This document shows positions 37,301 to 45,590 of a stretch of 64,000 nt of DNA, one piece after another. Origin of the DNA: Helicoverpa zea (Eukaryota > Arthropoda > Insecta > Lepidoptera > Noctuidae); the NCBI RefSeq assembly GCF_022581195.2, contig NC_061469.1, positions 3,596,001-3,660,000 on the forward strand. Direction: 5' to 3'. The position numbers and the translations under genes were made by a program. The notes beneath the pieces were generated by a model. That model saw nothing but the letters and a program-made list of their open reading frames with translations. It was not told where the DNA came from and ran no database searches. Within the stretch, counting starts at the first letter, position 1. Every line of letters starts with the position of its first letter.

Positions 37301-40025
37301 CTTTGAAGAAAAATTGCCTCCACACAAAAGACCCAAAAGTTGACTGTCAAGACAAGAACTCTCTTACACATATTAGGAACATTTTTGATATAAAATATCT
37401 TTCTTCACAGTAACAGCAGGCTGGGCAGTATGTCTCCCCGGCGTAGGCTGGCGGGGTCCAGCCGGCATCACTCTGTGGGCCGGCAGTGACGTCACACTTG
37501 CCGTGCTAGCTCGCGACACTCCCACCACGCACGTGCTGCGCCTGGACCGGCCCCTCAACGTGTACACCTTGCATCAGGTGCAGCTCGACAAGGTAGGTTA
37601 CTATCGACCATGGAGAACAAAATAACTAGCGGAGGTGCCATAACGGAAAATCTCCTAAGAAGCACGCCAAAATGCGTGTGAGCGGGGGACGAGGAACGTT
37701 ACTGTTCGAGCTTGTACGCCTTCTTTGGACAAGTAATTTTTTGTAATAATAAAAATCGTTGACAAAGGTCTCAAAGAACCCGAAGGCCTTGTTAATTCAC
37801 TCGTAACCGGTAGTTTTGGTGATGCTTACCGTACGAATTTAAATTAGAAGAAGGCGTCTGACCTACCAGTACTATGGCATCTCCGCTCATCCTTCCATAC
37901 TCCGTGCTATCGACCGTCATTAGCTGGGTGATAGCTGTATAAAATATAGATGGCGCTTACCGATTAGTGATTGAAGGGAATTTTATAGCAAAAAGGGTCC
38001 TTTTTCACAACTTCCTTTGTCTTCATAATAATGTTGCCTTTATTTCAAGCCAGTTATTATATCAAGGCCGATAGAAAACATTGTGCCATAAAAAAATTCC
38101 AAATGACATACAAGTTTCCGTATTTTGATAGCCCTCATACATACAGCAAATTCATTCATCAACATATCGCCCTCTTGCCGTCCACTGCTGAACGTAGGTC
38201 TCGTCATTTCAACTTATGTGTTCAATATTCTGTCCTAACCTTTCTTTAAATTTTACATTTTGACATTTAAATCTAACCACCATTTTTTTCACCCAGATGG
38301 ATTTCATCCCCGGCGAGTGGCCATCAGCACTAGTACCTCTATCGTTCACATCCCCGGGCCTGACATCGGGCCCGTTGCTTTGTACTGAAGAACAACGTTA
38401 TGCGCTAGAGGGCGCCACTATAGAGCTACCGTATACCTGCCGGACCAAGATACCGCATACCGCCGTGCCGGTGTTGGATGTTATTAATGGTAAGGAATTT
38501 CCAATGTTACATTCATATCGTTTATTGCATTCCATGATATACATACACTAGCCATCCCGTGGGGACTACACGAGAATATTTAAGAAAGCAAAATCATGTA
38601 ATTTTATACTTCTGTTACAATTAAATTTTTTCTGACTTGTCATCGTGCATCCGACCGCGCTCTCACTGTGGCGGCATATTGGGCTATAAGACATGTCATC
38701 GACACGAAAGAAGAAGAATTCAATTTTATCAATCTATTTTTCGTACTCACGTTTCATATCTCAATAAAAAATTATGTTCTAAAATTGTCTCATTTTTCAG
38801 GACAAATGGGCTGCAAAATAATACCAGCTGTCCCAATCACGGACGCTTCAGAAGTGGAACTTTGTGCAGAATGGGGGGCATACAGAGCCTGCACTAAAGT
38901 ATTATTACTACCTCAAATACGTCTTTCTACGCATAAAGTGTCATTGCTAAGTCCTCCCGCGACTTTCACTGTGAGCGGACACCCTCAAGCTCTGAAGTTG
39001 GTGAGGTTTATCCCCTCGCCTGGACTGAAGTTGGATACGAATAATGATAGTGGTAAGTTACAATTATAAATATTCCATCTCCCGTTAGCGGTTTCGCCCA
39101 CTTCCCAAGAGAATTGTTTCATTTGATACTTGACCGCGAAAATTCATAGAAAACACTTGTTAAAAAAAAAAAAAACAATAAAATCTTTGAACTTGGGCTT
39201 AAAGATGACTTCTTTGTTAACTTTTATTACTTATCCACAGATGAAATAATAGTGACAGTGACCAACGAAGCCTCAACCTGCGGCCACGGCTGGATCTCGG
39301 TGAAGTCCAAGCTAACTGCGCAGGAGTTCCGCGTGGACGTACAGAGGGAGTGCGATGTTGCTTGCGGCACGTTACTGGGCGCTCTGTTCTCGCTGCTCAA
39401 GCCGTATTTGTCGACTGTCGTCACTGTAGTGGCAGCTATTGCAGCTTATATATACAGTAAGTTATATTATACATGATGCAAGCTAACTGCGCAGGAGTTC
39501 CGCGTGGACGTACAGAGGGAGTGCGATGTTGCTTGCGAATATCATCAATGCATTAGTCAGGGTTAAGAAATATTATTACCCTCTTTTTTATATACCCCAT
39601 ATTTCTGATATTTTTTACGTGACTATTTTACATTTCATCAATACCTCATCTGTTCTGTTATCTGTTACAGCCTTTTTTATCGTCCCACTGCTGGGCACAG
39701 GCCTCCTCTCACACGGAGAAGGATTGAGCATTAATCACCACGCTTGCTCAATGCGGGTTGGTGAATAATTCATAATTCTAACCATATTACCTCTTTTACA
39801 GTTACGCAAAGGCTACAACGAAAATCTCGCATCAGGATGCCAGTAGACCCGAACGAGACCGTCCTACCTACAGAACCGTCTCCTCGTATCAATCGCTCAA
39901 GAACCTGGTCCAGAAGTCCTTTCGCGTCCAGTGGACCAACGGCCCCAGTCTACGGAGACGCCAGCATGTTACCCGAACAGAGCTTCTCACCTAATACAAC
40001 GAGAAATTCTTCTCTATTCCTATAG
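16329..40025 (+). CDS. NUP210: Nuclear pore membrane glycoprotein gp210, 29 exons
   Basis: Single-pass membrane nucleoporin of the pore membrane, with most of its mass in the nuclear-envelope lumen. Exons: 16329-16489, 16572-16722, 17166-17286, 17670-17757, 18416-18646, 19050-19521, 19690-19775, 20429-20611, 20930-21061, 21488-21573, 21953-22116, 22430-22558, 22955-23097, 23644-23851, 24066-24185, 24597-24797, 30357-30599, 32993-33139, 33693-33803, 34153-34342, 34795-34895, 35174-35458, 35968-36152, 36714-36853, 37411-37592, 38297-38489, 38801-39052, 39241-39456, 39802-40025. All phases join: 1715 codons with stop, versus nearly 1900 residues in vertebrates. Signal peptide METKKAAVFLSLFCLLGCAC; the family start INTPRVLLPW...GGCYTWSLS; GNTFSTLEGITFTW; a BIG2-like domain in exon 22 (LTVNQAGEVTAVRPG); C-terminal membrane helix STVVTVVAAIAAYIY; Ser/Pro-rich cytoplasmic tail. 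Introns 16 and 17 carry a DIRS element and a minisatellite. Confidence 0.9.
16925..17002. repeat. Imperfect hairpin in gp210 intron 2
   Basis: AGGTAGTCACA and TGTGACTACCT form a perfect inverted pair around a two-base loop. Flanking AGAGAACACAGA and TCTGTTCTCT-type arms extend the pairing imperfectly. Probably a relic of a small palindromic element. Confidence 0.6.
17325..17480. repeat. Dispersed repeat shared with 23120-23350
   Basis: Both copies contain CAAATGACC, GGTGCAGC(A/G)TGAGGGAGTGTCA and TGACTAAAAC(A/C)CACCAT in the same order. Both lie in gp210 introns. Noncoding and degenerate; probably LINE-derived. Confidence 0.55.
17919..18119 (+). mobile_element. 5'-truncated RTE-like LINE with 14-bp target duplication
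   Basis: CAGGCCCGTTATGG occurs at 17919-17932 and again at 18106-18119, flanking a 173-bp insert. The insert contains AGGAAAACATCTTGAGGAAA, ACCAACCCGCATTGAGCAAG and GAGAGGAGGCCTGTGCCCAG, the standard 3' end of lepidopteran RTE elements. It ends in a TAACAGTAACAG repeat tail. A related copy lies inverted at 39655-39767. Confidence 0.85.
20009..20150. mobile_element. Short inverted-repeat MITE, copy 1
   Basis: Starts GGCCTTACTACAAAAACTTA and ends TTTAAGTTTTTGTGGTAAGA, complementary ends over about 22 bp with few mismatches. The interior has a GTGGCTGCAAAATG block shared with copy 2 at 36888-37030. Too short to code; non-autonomous. In gp210 intron 7. Confidence 0.7.
21867..21920 (+). repeat. 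SINE tail fragment
   Basis: ATTCAGCTACATCCAGTTAA followed by ACTGGAAGTCGACTGGAAGG matches the tail of the SINE family at 45221-45590. It lies in the short intron 10 of gp210. Confidence 0.5.
22180..22325 (+). repeat. Lepidopteran LINE/SINE 3'-end fragment
   Basis: Contains GTCGGTCCTGCGCCTGATCT, CGTGTCGGATTGTCGTATCA, TCGGGCTATGAGAGTGAAGG and AGAGTGCACC, a familiar wording of a dispersed moth repeat. Located in gp210 intron 11. Confidence 0.55.
23120..23350. repeat. Dispersed repeat, second copy
   Basis: Fuller copy of the family seen at 17325-17480, with GGTGCAGCGTGAGGGAGTGT, CTGACTAAAACCCACCATGC, AGGAGTGCGTGGAACAACG and a tail through TGATCGACCCGAAACTCACC. In gp210 intron 13; no long ORF. 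Confidence 0.55.
24942..25103. repeat. DIRS left inverted terminal repeat
   Basis: The reverse complement of 30019-30180, same 162-bp length and, by eye, identical. It runs from TAAATTCGAAGCTTAATTTA through TTGACTAGCTTCACCACCTG to GCCTCTTGCTCATTG. Confidence 0.88.
25131..25235. repeat. DIRS internal complementary region
   Basis: The first half (25131-25192) is the reverse complement of the outer left end (24897-24960). The second half (about 25193-25235) is the reverse complement of the outer right end. They abut at CGCTTCT|ATTAAATAAC, reproducing the junction of the two termini as it would appear in the circular intermediate. It sits just 3' of the recombinase ORF, where DIRS-1-type elements carry it. 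Confidence 0.87.
25510..28296 (-). CDS. DIRS tyrosine recombinase (long overlapping frame)
   Basis: A 928-codon open frame. Its C-terminal third, about residues 600-928, is a tyrosine recombinase/integrase that would insert the circular cDNA. It has a SAM-like core (WLKWTEEHEVS..., VARFLADLY), the first catalytic Arg in SSGRRIHDLTLL, a second Arg region in TPGSFRPAVAS, and the nucleophile Tyr in FTKFYQRQ about 24 residues from the end. The upstream 600 residues lie over the RT gene in another frame and look like unselected Arg/Ser-rich translation. The frame opens at TTG with no ATG, so the true start is unknown and may depend on frameshifting or internal initiation. Confidence 0.8.
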   Translation of the reverse strand: MGELESSKLRDQNNKRVSNTFPTQAPTNITKGKTQCHDDSCFERYVRSHKTNEKAGRPRSCGFISELPLNNVFSTEKRRVRPSNFQLESIKQVCPHRSVQTYKPLSDTGVLTASGLALQNRSFPGLFSLNDCKISQKVSPTCLQRRITANDLPTIRTQYSSKGFCIPDQLDCPILTRTRHSRRCLFRRFLNCPPEHGHSQNTCTVDIRKIAVPRLADKFPKIPTHPSKEIGLSGDSLGSLEQSETTSTRKVSKLRDKSVKISKRQQDKFKESSESRRTVKFCQLRSPEWQAQLSEFVRIPEFNSEIVQKSTCRTDRGASRSGVVATELPDSIPNPHISTEPLSDNRCVRPSLGSTVRQFIPIRSMERRGGFVALQPKRNVGYPESPTRPSSAPTTLYSSSTIRQQDGSCVSAQRGGDDIETSNEYYKRRIQSAETIRNSLEGFSSTGQIQHRCRSPVSATQRRRVAFSTSLHTKDFSEIRHPCRRFICVSNSTCSCQLCVVRLERPASNASRRVFDGLEFSPGVDIPTTLPYSESLDASQPSDRRLSPGRPTMGSSILERGSESTSNRSPVHHSESQSIPNRYIHGPPTSQNPRHNPGSMEMWGWNQNLTNWNPNQISLLRSSWRDSTLKTYKVAWSRWLKWTEEHEVSSTNPEGSEVARFLADLYLVQKFSYRTILLYKSVVTTLCNANSNVNLSSHTIIKHVLKSIALKQPITNKPPIWNIDNLLSFLKNCSVDSDNIFATSRHTAALLLLSSGRRIHDLTLLRVDPEHCIMSSDNIIFWPAFGSKTDSATYRQSGWKLIRNSTDRNLDPVYWIQRNIDILKDRRKLAKCNNLFINIRGKAKPASRAVIAGWIRTLLLEANIIATPGSFRPAVASKSWSENLPIDTILARGNWRTQNTFTKFYQRQVMPATSNQSSNITNLFNPVD
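26469..28520 (-). CDS. DIRS reverse transcriptase/RNase H
   Basis: A 683-residue ORF from ATG 28518-28520, overlapping the gag end by 167 bp. The RT has SDGSARPIFNLKALNKFV, LCKIDLSQAYFHL, CLPFGLSTAPKVFASL and the catalytic VVYLDDFLIAH. An RNase H domain follows (LTTDASDLAWGAQLD, VQSDNKTVVAYLRNEGG, VADRLSRR). The C-terminal VVDLFASATAHVVANYVS to WIFPPPCLIPRVL block is the conserved DIRS-type segment after RNase H. All catalytic acidic residues are present. Confidence 0.88.
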   Translation of the reverse strand: MERLIITGHPMSEVPFVHGMGPNLEQPMANQEAIQTAMVQLEPQKMKGLIKNVDIDMRQMDTEFKAGQLSLFVQHWENLRAPNYVIKIIKGYRIPFQRKPPLILPKVKRSAMMIPVSNAMSDLIKQMKRQGVLEVVDLSPSFLSTMFLVPKSDGSARPIFNLKALNKFVLTDRFKLINLFRIPEFLQPRDWLCKIDLSQAYFHLMIAKSHRRFLRLVYNGELLQMTCLPFGLSTAPKVFASLTNWIAQSLREQGIRVVVYLDDFLIAHQNMDTLKTHVQLTLERLQYLGWQINFPKSQLTPQRKLVYLGIHWDPWSNLKRLPPEKCQSLETKVSKSLRDNRISLRNLQSLVGLLNFASFAVPNGRLNYRSLLEFLNSIPKSSKNLHVVPIEAQADLEWWLQNCRTPSPIHISPPSHFLTTDASDLAWGAQLDSLSLSGPWNEGEVLLHCNQKEMLAILRVLQDHHQLLQRSTVLVQSDNKTVVAYLRNEGGTISKPLMNITKDVFKVLKQYAIVLKVFHLPGRYNIVADRLSRRRSVVEWHLVPPCTQKIFRKFGIPVVDLFASATAHVVANYVSLDLNDQQAMHHDAFSMDWNFHLAWIFPPPCLIPRVLTHLNQATGVYLLVVPRWDRVFWRGDLKARAIEAPFTIRNLSQSLIDTSTGLPPPKIQDITLEVWKCGGGIKT
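28354..29706 (-). CDS. DIRS gag-like protein
   Basis: A 450-residue ORF from ATG 29704-29706, the first ORF of the DIRS element. The N-terminus is Ser-rich, then a dense Arg/Lys block (KRKRSRRHRHKKSKRSRRSN) likely to bind nucleic acid or act as a nuclear signal. The middle is helical and the C-terminal 80 residues are Gly/Asn/Arg/Pro-rich. No classical CCHC knuckle is clear. The gag role is inferred from position and composition. Confidence 0.7.
   Translation of the reverse strand: MDNKAVHSEITGDASAEPRTSRHRSSSSSSSVSSTSSSTSSSNSSTNRKRKRSRRHRHKKSKRSRRSNHDHLYDKLSREVGELRNLLTQNNNNINITSPVNFCNESCIDLNESRELFLDNRDIVGSPSKTTQDALFEFDIQTKLKEPSVAKAPSEFLETLNSIQHFGNSNWCEVRYADTQKIYSHTPGFVELEINDEIKAFETSRQLAQIDRAFAAQTFCLLKFKEALQGTIKNFLAWAKDEQHLSFDKLQEKIVEVFSSGEVHKVSSDLLQLLCGHRAEIIQLRRDNITKCIRDPLIKSTIRKIPPSCQNLFDADSFTAALEKAGGVKKAFFNPVNVQKNTNLAQAGLSRATPSNRPPQGAHCCNGYSRVDIDQPKCTAPPRGSYPQYPQGFHGHGKANYNGTSNVRGPFRARNGPQPRAANGQSRSNTNRNGAAGTSKNERFDKKRRY
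30019..30180. repeat. DIRS right inverted terminal repeat
   Basis: The reverse complement of 24942-25103. It begins CAATGAGCAAGAGGCTCTCG and ends AATTAAGCTTCGAATTTA. The gag ORF starts about 310 bp inside it, so it may carry the element's promoter. Confidence 0.88.
30617..32826 (+). repeat. 130-bp minisatellite: 17 perfect copies of gp210 exon 17 tail plus donor
   Basis: Seventeen units of exactly 130 bp start at 30617 and repeat without a visible difference. Each runs from GGTACCTCGGCACCGGGCCA through the last 113 bases of exon 17, the GAG|GTGAGT donor, and the first 17 intron bases. The genuine exon (30460-30616) has the same unit with 27 extra bases inside (GGCCGAGCGGCC...). A degenerate partial unit closes the array at 32827-32870 and retains that 27-bp block. 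Being 130 bp, each unit shifts the frame; no unit has an acceptor. Shadow ORFs of 67 codons on the minus strand come from this repetition. Confidence 0.97.
33211..33470. mobile_element. MITE with TAATTAGTCC inverted ends
   Basis: Left end TAATTAGTCCGCATTTTAGA, right end TCTAAAAGACGGACTAATTA: complementary over 20 bp with few mismatches. The outermost TA pairs may be a TA target duplication, as in Tc1/mariner. The interior (CAACAAAGATTGGGAGTGGG, GTGACGTCACGTCTG) is shared with a degenerate copy near 47015-47165. In gp210 intron 18. Confidence 0.7.
36888..37030. mobile_element. Short inverted-repeat MITE, copy 2
   Basis: Same family as 20009-20150: starts GGTCTTACTACAAAAACTTA and ends AAAGTTTTTGTGGTAAGAC, with the shared GTGGCTGCAAAATG interior. 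Located in gp210 intron 24, same orientation as copy 1. Confidence 0.7.
37601..37915. mobile_element. 298-bp MITE with CTATCGAC target duplication
   Basis: CTATCGACC flanks the insert at 37601-37609 and 37907-37915. The element proper starts CATGGAG and ends CTCCGTG; AGCGGAGGTGCCAT near the left and ATGGCATCTCCGCT near the right form a second inverted pair. An 8-bp duplication fits hAT- or P-type transposition. A diverged copy lies at 55068-55400. In gp210 intron 25. Confidence 0.75.
39479..39537 (+). repeat. Perfect 59-bp duplicate of gp210 exon 28 sequence inside intron 28
   Basis: CAAGCTAACTGCGCAGGAGT through GTGCGATGTTGCTTGCG is identical to exon 28 at 39308-39366. The copy begins 23 bases after the exon 28 donor (39457). 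It carries neither acceptor nor donor, so it should be spliced out. Confidence 0.95.
39655..39767 (-). mobile_element. RTE-like LINE 3' fragment, inverted
   Basis: Reverse complement of the insert at 17933-18105: CCCACTGCTGGGCACAGGCC, ACGGAGAAGGATTGAGCATT, CACGCTTGCTCAATGCGGGT. On its own strand it ends in the same TAACAG-type tail (plus strand CTGTTATCTGTTACAG). In gp210 intron 28, close to the exon 29 acceptor. Confidence 0.75.
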
Positions 40026-42897
40026 CGTTGGAGAAGAGACAGCGATGGGAGACAGAGTCTCGTTCAACGCATGCAACGGTATTGCAAGTCTTTTTGAATT
40101 TTTGAATTACGTATACGTTGTGATGTTTGTTGAGTCTGAAGTTGGGTGTTCTTTTTTTCAAAAGTCTAAGGAGTCTAGGGCTGACCATCCACGTATTTTT
40201 TTTTTGTAGAACAGATAAATCGGGCTGGTTTTTTGTAAGACTATCTGACTTTTAATATCACGTCATGCGCTGCACTATTAGGGTCAATCCCCACTGAAGA
40301 GCAGCGGCCGGCAGCGGCCGTAAATGCAAGTGATTGAGCGCGAGCGCGGCGGGCCGCGCGGCGCCGCGCTGGGCCGCGCCGCGCCGCGCTCTTACATCGT
40401 CCGTGCTCTTACGGCCGCTGCCGGCCGCTGCTCTTTCAGTGGGAATTGACCCTTACTATAAGTGTTTTGCATATTTTTTTCTAAAAAAAAAAACGCCAAA
40501 AAAGACTTATGGTACTCAGCAGCTAACTTCAGACTTGCAGTAGTATATATTAAATTCATAAAGATTGTGTGTGACAGAATGTTGTCTAACTCGACTTGAG
40601 TTACTATGGCTACATTGGTAAAAGTCGCGTTTTATTTGTTGACTTGTAAAATGTCGTTAAAACTTTGAACTTGCAACTCAACGTGGTTATGGTTCCGCCG
40701 TATCGGTGTATTGTAACGTTAAATAGTTATTAAATTGATGAAAGACGAAAGAATGGTTGTGACGAACGAGTGTGCGTAGTTTAAAAAAAAAGCTATGATT
40801 CTACAAAGCACAGACGAGAAGAGCGGAGCGGAGATGGTTGGAAACAATTGAATTTCTCTATTTAAACATCCCGGCTCCGACCTCTCAGTGGTATCCACTG
40901 AACGTAGTAATTTTATCTATCGTCCCCACTATAGCGAACTACGGGTCTATATATAACTAATCTTTGATGTGAATGGTTTTCTACACAGAATCGAACGCGG
41001 TTGTAAAAACGTTGTTTTTGGTAGTATTAATACAATGCTTAGTAATATTTTTGACGTCAAGTTTTTACAATAGGTAGGTAGGTATTCAAATTATCCGGTA
41101 TTCCATTTATGTGCAAATAATACGTTTGTATATTTTAATCTTGACTGTAGTTTAATCTGTATTTACTTAAATAACCTTAATTCCTAACTTATCGTATTGG
41201 TACGCATTTTACTTTCATAGATAAATAAAATTTCATTGACATTGAAAATAACAACTAACTGCATTAAAAAATATATCGTCAGCGTTATATAATACAGGTG
41301 CTAATATCAGAGGCAGGAATGCCACATAAGCATTTTTATTGTATAATGTTAATACATAGTTGTAATGAAAACACTTATGAATGTCTTAGTCTAAAACAGA
41401 GTGACTCCACAATTTGGTAATACCTACATATATAGGTTAAATAGCAATAAGTACCTACTTATATAGTCTAGCCTTTTTGAACATATAATTTACATAATAA
41501 ACTACATACACATTACTTAAAAGTTAATATAATATTACAGTGTACCCAATCCTTAGAGCAGTGCATCATAATTTAATATTCTTACTCAGAAATACTCAAA
41601 AGTAACTTACTTGAAAAGTCAATTTACTCAAGTATGACAGAGATAGAATGATGCTTGCGCAGTCTTTAAAATCCAGCCGTTACTTGTGCTCTTAAAAACC
41701 TTATTTCGATATTGATTTGTACAGATAAACCATTATCTCAATCCATAGCTACACCTGTAAATATGAAAGTATTGACTACAGACAGTCCACCCTCACCCCT
41801 TCATTAATTAGCGAAATAACGAGCGTCCAGTCACCATTATGTAGTATGTATGCTATGGACCTACATGTAGCTACATTATGGTACCATCCAAAACAGACGT
41901 CCTTTGACATTCACGAGATTGACTGGCGACCGAATTGATTAATATTGATGTACAGTACTCATAATTAATAATAACGAAAATATATTTGAAGTATGTATTC
42001 GTAAATCTATACAATAATTAATAACAGTCTGCTATGCTGAATAAGGTTTTTTCGTAACATTTATTATTTCCGTTGGTTAATCTTTGCTATGCAGACGCTC
42101 AGCGTATCTAGTACGGATCTGTGATTAGTTTATTTCGTGTCACTAAGGATTCCTGGTATTTAAAGGTGTCAGCATGTTTGGACTAAGGCTATTGAAACTC
42201 ATGTTAAGTTAGGCTACATATGTAAAAATCCAACAGGCTTCCTACAGTTCGTGCCAAACTTTCAACTTTATGTATTCTTCTATACTGATATAATAAAGAA
42301 GAAACATTTTGGTTTGCTTATAAAGGCTTCGAAACTAAAAATTATTTCACTGATGGCTACAAATACAGTGAAAGGATTTTCCCCGAGTGATATAGACTAT
42401 ATTTTATCCATGTACGACAAGAAGGTCCTTCGGGGCGCGGCCAATAGTTTTATCAAGTTAATTCCAGAAATAGTATTAAAACAGAAGGATTTTTAAGGAT
42501 TAAAATAAAAGAAGTAAATAGGTATTATATTTTCTTTAATTGCTGCCGTTGTGTTGTTAACAAAAGTGACTAAAAAACTAAGAAACGAATTGATGACTTG
42601 AAGGACGGACAAATAGACACATACCCTTTTCGATTTATAATATTAAGATCGATATCGATTATGCATGGGTATACGTAAATCGCCTTAAAAGAGTGTGACC
42701 TTGATAGATTTTTCAAAATTATTGACTAAAGATTATTTTCAAACGGATACCAAAGTATCATGATTCTTTTTATAACAAAATCGATTATTGAATTGTTTTA
42801 GTTGTAGTTGGTTATAGGATCATTGTTTTGCTTCGCTTTTTAGGGTTGTAAGATATTTTGTTTATAGTTAGGCTGTTGGAATAATAAATAAATAAAA
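40026..42897. other. Gene-free region 3' of gp210
   Basis: Holds the gp210 3' UTR, of unknown length, then AT-rich DNA with no supported gene. The only defined element is the MITE at 40281-40452. An 81-codon frame at 42251-42496 has no homology I recognise and no splice or promoter support. Confidence 0.45.
40278..40455. mobile_element. GC-rich palindromic MITE, Harbinger-like, copy 1
   Basis: A 172-bp element (40281-40452) flanked by TTA on both sides. Ends GGGTCAATCCCCACTGAAGA and CTTTCAGTGGGAATTGACCC are inverted repeats that continue into GCAGCGGCCGGCAGCGGCCG arms. The core is extremely GC-rich (GGGCCGCGCGGCGCCGCGCT). A 3-bp TWA duplication with long inverted repeats suggests PIF/Harbinger. 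Copy 2 is at 60092-60265. Confidence 0.85.
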
Positions 42898-43052
42898 AGG
42901 ACGTCCACCAACAAGGTGGACGGACGACCTTATAAAGGTCGCCGGAAGACGCTGGATGCAGGTCGCCTCCAACAGGTATCTGTGGAGATCTAAGGGAGAG
43001 GCCTATGTTCAGCAGTGGACGTCCTATGGCTGAGATGATGATGATGATGAAA
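42898..43052 (+). mobile_element. LINE 3' end with GAT-repeat tail
   Basis: GGACGTCCACCAACAAGGTG, CGCCGGAAGACGCTGGATGC, GAGGCCTATGTTCAGCAGTG and a final GATGATGATGATGA tail. This is the standard 3' end of lepidopteran RTE-family LINEs; only the last 150 or so bases are present. Confidence 0.8.
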
Positions 43053-45220
43053 ATTGACGCAGGATAACATTTGAGCAATGATTAACTGTAGCAAGAAGTT
43101 CAAATAGTAAGTATGATTGCATTTCACCTACTTACAGTTTGCGCTAATTACCTCTCCATTTTCTAAGATCAGACATTTTAATCCTGGCGCATTGTTCGGT
43201 TCCTACATAAATTACATTTACTGTCAAGAAACCAACTTCACAAATGCGAAGTTAATTGGCGCGAACTGTACTCTAATTAAATATTAAGTGTAAAAGAAAT
43301 GTAAATACAATTTGTAAATAAGATCTCAAAGGACTAGAATAGTTGGTTTCTATTATTGTATTCGCATTTCAATGCAAATAACTTGTGACGTATTGTAAAT
43401 ACAAACACATTTTTTTACTTATTTAATTTGTTATTAAAGTCTAAGTCATTTTTTTATTGTGAAGTCAATGTTTGAGAGGAAAATGATAAAAAGATGTGTT
43501 TGTAGCCTGTACTTGGTATGCGACTCGAAACTTGTGATGTGTGAAATAAACTATTTTTATAAACGAATGTAACTCTTTATTTGAAACTTTGATTACACAT
43601 ATTGATATCTATTTCTAATGTCCACTACTCAAGGCAATCTTCCCTTCCTTTTTTGTATTTTTTTTCAAAAGCTACATTTTGAAAAAAATTGAATTGTTTT
43701 CTTACTATAAGCATTTCAAAATACATCTCATCCTCCGAGCCCTTTTCCCAACTATGTTGGGGTCGGCTTCCAGTCTAACCGGAAGTATGCATTTCAAAAT
43801 ACATAAGTTATACAATTCACCTCTGTTATATTATACTTTTAAATATTATACTTTTTCCTACCTGCCTCGTTGCACTACAAGCATGCTTCTTGACGTAATG
43901 TAATAGGGCGTGTTGAATGAACACGTGTCGAGGGGGACTCAAGGTCGCATTAACTGAAATGAAAAGCTGTTACATTCCTACGTACATACGTACAGTCACT
44001 AACAAAAGTCTGACACGATCAATATTACTAAGAACCTACATGAACACTATAATCCCAATGCAAAAGCTGTGTTCTTCTAATTCTCTAATGGATAGCAAAG
44101 TGGTTCTATTGTTTTGTAGCCGTGACATTTACTTGTTGTTTTATAGGAACTTGTGCTGCTGACTGTACCTAGATGTCTTACTTCAATATTATCTTCTCAC
44201 CTCGTGCATCGTTTTATAAAAAGCCCTGTTTTACAGGTGTGGACGGCCTATACGAAATTTCACAGGACTTTACCTAAAAGACTATTCTTAGGAATAAAAT
44301 GTTTAGCCAGTACGTAGGTATTTTGGTACAAAACCGATGTGAAATGGGTACACGTGTCAGGCAGTACCTACTCACACAATTCGGTTAGGTATTATATTAC
44401 GTAGCTAATTAAGTTGGTACCTATATATAAATGAGCCTCTGTTCGCTGTAAGTTACTATGTGTATGTAACGTTATTCTGCGAAACAAAAGATTAACATAA
44501 ACAATTTACTAACACAGTGATTCGTTTGTTTAAAAGTGTCGGTTATGCATATCTATTACCTACTGGCGGATGCGACATGATATCTTAACAATGCATTTAC
44601 TTATAATTAACTATATTTAGTACCTACCTATTACATTATAGGTCCTAAAATACAACGAAGTATTAATGGTAGGTAATAATTGAAACGCCATATTTTAACA
44701 GCTCTTATTTTTGATAACGGCTAGCCGTAATGCAATCCGATACCTACAGATAGGTACTTGTACCTCACATGTCTGTAAAGTTCATTTCAATTTAGTGAAT
44801 ACGAATGAAAACGTATTTTAATAGATAGCCCGCAGGTAGGGAGGGGCACCTCCACTAGTCACACCCCCTGCCTCCCTGTTGCACTGCATATCTCTATTAT
44901 GGTTTGTCTATGTATGTAAGTACTCAACTTAAAAACGCTGACAAAAATATATCTTACGTAAAAATCGCTTAAAGGTTACCAGGTTCTACCTATTATTCAT
45001 TATGTACTAGCTTCTGCCCGCGACTTCGTACGCGGATCCTGTCCCTTATGCCAGCGACTACGGGGTCAGCAAAATCAAAGATCTGAATAGTCGCAATAGA
45101 CGTGAACATAGGGATAAAAGTAGTGATTCTAATTAGTCCGCATTTAAGTTGTGTGTGGCAAAAATATTACGTAAAAAAACATTAAATAGGTGACAAAGTC
45201 GTGGTGACTTAGTGGAATTC
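43053..45220. other. Gene-free AT-rich region
   Basis: No supported gene. An inverted SINE tail lies at 43735-43790 (CCTTTTCCCAACTATGTTGG). A short dispersed-repeat fragment is near 45008-45060 (TAGCTTCTGCCCGCGACTTC). Open frames of 70-80 codons are present but random-looking. Confidence 0.45.
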
Positions 45221-45590
45221 GTGGTGGTTTAGTGGGTAGAGAACCAATCTCTTAAGTATGAGCGTGCGTCTTTGATTCCAGGTCTGGCAAGTGCCTGCCA
45301 ATGCAACTTTTCTAAGTTCGTATGTACTTTCTACGTATATTTTGGATACCAATGACCGTTATTTGGAGGGGATGTTAAACTGTAGGTTCCGACTGTCATT
45401 GAACATTCCATTTTTGGCAGTCGTTATGGGTAGTCAGAGGCCAGTAAGTCTTACCAAGGGGTGTTGGGTTGAGCGGGTAACCGGGTTGTGGAGGTCAGAT
45501 AGGCAGTCGCTCCTTATAAAACACTGGTACTCAGTTGCATCGTGACTGGAAGTCGACCCTAACATAATTGGGACAAAGGCTCTTGAGATA
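45221..45590 (+). repeat. tRNA-derived SINE
   Basis: TGGTTTAGTGGGTAGAG near the start fits a pol III A box and TTTGATTCCAGGTC about 45 bases on fits a degenerate B box, as in a tRNA-derived head. The body and tail (TGGCAGTCGTTATGGGTAGT, AGATAGGCAGTC-like, ACTGGAAGTCGACCCTAACA) are shared with 2790-3065 and with several tail fragments elsewhere in the window. No gene overlaps. Confidence 0.65.

Noticed and set aside
42251..42496. 81-codon plus-strand ORF ending IVLKQKDF
   Set aside because: No homology recognised, AT-rich, no nearby exon in phase; could be a transposon scrap but cannot be supported.
43917..44162. 81-codon plus-strand ORF
   Set aside because: No recognisable motif, no splice support, in a repeat-rich intergenic region.
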